A model generated the notes under the pieces. It was not told the origin of the DNA, ran no database searches, and worked only from the letters and a program-made list of their open reading frames with translations. Below are positions 62,568 through 64,000 of a stretch of DNA of 64,000 bases, one piece after another (positions within the stretch are counted from its first letter, which is position 1; the number at the start of each line of letters is the position of its first letter). The stretch comes from Bacillota bacterium. GTDB taxonomy: Bacteria > Bacillota > Clostridia > Lachnospirales > Cellulosilyticaceae. The stretch is taken from positions 6,647 through 70,646 of the forward strand of contig JAEYPM010000110.1 in NCBI GenBank assembly GCA_023410675.1, written 5' to 3'. A program made the translations under genes and the position numbers.

Positions 62568-64000
62568 TCATTTTTCAATAGTAATTTGTTTTGTTTCACT
62601 ATCATAGTCTACTTGAGCTCCTAGCATCTCACTTACAAAGCGCAAAGGTACAAAAGTATATCCTGGTGGCTGTATCATTGGATTACTATCTATCTTCATT
62701 GTATTTCCATTATAAATCACTACATTTGATCCAATAGTTAAGATAATTTCTGTATTCTCATCCTGAATTATAATTTGCCTTGTCTCTGAAAGCCATGTAA
62801 CTTCTGCTCCTAGTGCTTCACTAATAAAGCGAAGAGGAACCATGGTTCTACCAGTCGTCTTATCTACAAAAGGTGCTATACCAAACCTCTGTACTTGATT
62901 GTCTACAAAAATTTCTTCACTATTTAATGTCAGTAAGATATTCTTTTTTGGAGCATCGTTTTGCTGATTCGTAGTCGTATCATCCTGTGTAGTTGTATTA
63001 CCAGTATTAGAAGTTGTACTACTAGAGCTTGAACCACTATTATCAGAACTTGAATTCCCTTCATCTTCTTTCTTATATGGTGTAACTCTATTTGATAACT
63101 CTGACTCTGGTCCTTCTCCATCTACATGTATCGCCCTTACTGTGAACCTATAGCTTACACCGTTTGTCAACCCTTTCACTGTAATGGTTGTATCAGTTCC
63201 TGTTGCTGTAATATTGCCAGGTACTGATGTTACTGCATACCCTATTATTGAACTTCCTCCATCACTTGTTGGTGGTGTAAAACTAACTTTCGCTCGCCCA
63301 TCTCCTGCTACCGCGGTTACATTTGTTGGTGCTGTACGTGCTTCTGGTTCTGAATCTGATTGTTTAGTAGGTGTTACTTGATTGGATAAGGCTGATACTG
63401 CCCCTGCACCTACTGCATTTATTGCTTGTACCTTAAACTGATAGGTAACACCATTTGTTAACCCTGTTATTGTTATTGTTGTTCCAGCTCCTGTTGCTGT
63501 TATATTTCCTGGTACTGATGTTACTGTATATCCTGTTATTGCACTTCCTCCATTGTTTGTTGGGGCTGTGAAACTTACTGTTGCCTGTCCATCTCCTGCT
63601 ACTGCTGTTACATTCGTTGGGGCTCCTGGCACCTCTGGTTCTGGATCTGGATCTGGTGCTTTTGTAGGGGTTACCGCATTAGATAAGTCTGATTCCGCCC
63701 CATTTCCTGCTTCATTTATTGCTTGTACCTTGAACTGATAGGTAATACCATTTGTAAATCCTGTTACTGTTATTGTTATTGTTGTCCCACCTCCTGTTGC
63801 TGTTATATTTCCTGGTACTGATGTTACTTTATATCCTGTAATTTCACTGCCTCCATTGTTTGTTGGGGCTGTAAAACTTACTGTTGCCTGTCCATCTCCT
63901 GCTACTGCTGTTACATTTGTTGGAGCTCCAGGTGCCTCTAGTTCTGGCTCTGGATCTGGTGCTGCAGTAGGTGTTACTCCATTTGACAAGCCTGATTCTG
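62568..64000 (-). CDS. Fibronectin type III / CuAO-N surface protein (cut by right edge)
   Basis: At least 477 residues; the frame is open through the right edge (reads ESGLSNGVTP at the edge, the end of another FnIII unit), so the true start is outside. Three full FnIII domains follow (each opening APTNVTAVAGDG and containing VTSVPGNITATG), the first two nearly identical. They are linked by acidic Pro/Asp/Glu stretches. Then comes a Ser/Asn/Thr-rich linker and a C-terminal CuAO-N-like module with two units (TMVPLRFISEALGAEVTW and TFVPLRFVSEMLGAQVDYD). It is a secreted surface protein of unknown binding target. No cell-wall sorting signal ends it, so the CuAO-N module is the likely anchor. 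Confidence 0.85.
   Translation of the reverse strand, partial: ESGLSNGVTPTAAPDPEPELEAPGAPTNVTAVAGDGQATVSFTAPTNNGGSEITGYKVTSVPGNITATGGGTTITITVTGFTNGITYQFKVQAINEAGNGAESDLSNAVTPTKAPDPDPEPEVPGAPTNVTAVAGDGQATVSFTAPTNNGGSAITGYTVTSVPGNITATGAGTTITITGLTNGVTYQFKVQAINAVGAGAVSALSNQVTPTKQSDSEPEARTAPTNVTAVAGDGRAKVSFTPPTSDGGSSIIGYAVTSVPGNITATGTDTTITVKGLTNGVSYRFTVRAIHVDGEGPESELSNRVTPYKKEDEGNSSSDNSGSSSSSTTSNTGNTTTQDDTTTNQQNDAPKKNILLTLNSEEIFVDNQVQRFGIAPFVDKTTGRTMVPLRFISEALGAEVTWLSETRQIIIQDENTEIILTIGSNVVIYNGNTMKIDSNPMIQPPGYTFVPLRFVSEMLGAQVDYDSETKQITIEK
63306..63962. repeat. ~300-bp direct DNA repeats encoding FnIII units
   Basis: The segments starting near 63897, 63597 and 63306 (all reading CTGCTACYGCNGTTACATT on the plus strand) repeat with a period of about 290-300 bases. 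The two rightmost copies are nearly identical at DNA level. This points to recent duplication and possible copy-number variation. Confidence 0.8.

Overview
The window reads as chromosomal DNA from a low-GC, endospore-forming, anaerobe-type Clostridia (Firmicutes). The evidence is the spore genes (a GerA-type germinant receptor, SpoIIR, YabG, a SPOCS/LysM coat protein), strong AGGAGG ribosome sites, AT-rich spacers with sigma-A type promoters, and many secreted proteins carrying the copper-amine-oxidase-N-like (CuAO-N) module. The Lachnospirales/Cellulosilyticum area is my best guess, but sequence alone does not prove it. I see no rRNA, tRNA, CRISPR array or transposase.

Layout. (1) 1-646: the N-terminal part of a secreted M6-family metalloprotease, running off the left edge. 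(2) 909-22130, minus strand: one long surface-glycan operon. It reads from a strong promoter (22179-22207) through rmlA, rmlB, an ABC polysaccharide exporter (permease and ATPase with a C-terminal cargo-binding-type domain), a methyltransferase/coiled-coil protein, a WbsX-like protein, GT2 and GT-C glycosyltransferases, a CDP-dideoxysugar cassette (rfbH, rfbF, rfbG and a YerE-like thiamine-diphosphate enzyme), a flippase-like membrane protein and ugd, and ends at a terminator at about 822-868. (3) 22250-25681: an O-antigen-ligase-type protein and a priming undecaprenyl-phosphate sugar transferase, transcribed divergently from overlapping extended -10 promoters around a palindrome. (4) 25737-35584: a secreted CuAO-N/PKD-like protein, then three tandem paralogous S-layer-like proteins; each of the three has its own consensus-like promoter and a downstream hairpin terminator. 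(5) 36075-40698: an apparent operon of a DUF1934 protein, galU, a secreted protein of unknown function and an SLH-like secreted protein. (6) 40853-48883: a membrane-anchored FAD oxidoreductase, ddl, spoIIR and a ger operon. (7) 49009-53651: an FHA protein, a MinD/CpaE-like ATPase and malQ. (8) 53976-64000: CuAO-N proteins, a GntR regulator, ispE, a SPOCS/LysM protein, yabG, a PEGA protein and a fibronectin-III/CuAO-N surface protein cut by the right edge.

How the parts fit. The combination of a priming transferase, Wzm/Wzt-type exporter, methyltransferase with a coiled coil, O-antigen-ligase-type enzyme, nucleotide-sugar genes and adjacent S-layer-like proteins has the same composition as known S-layer glycosylation (slg) loci of Gram-positive bacteria. 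The most distinctive element is the CDP-3,6-dideoxyhexose cassette with a YerE-like enzyme, which predicts a two-carbon-branched (yersiniose-type) sugar on the cell surface. The electron-donor reductase (E3) and the final ketoreductase for that pathway are not in the window.

Starts were moved inward from the longest open frame where a ribosome site clearly pointed to an internal start (rfbG, GT-C, methyltransferase, wzt, priming transferase, galU, gerAA, FHA, ispE, GntR).
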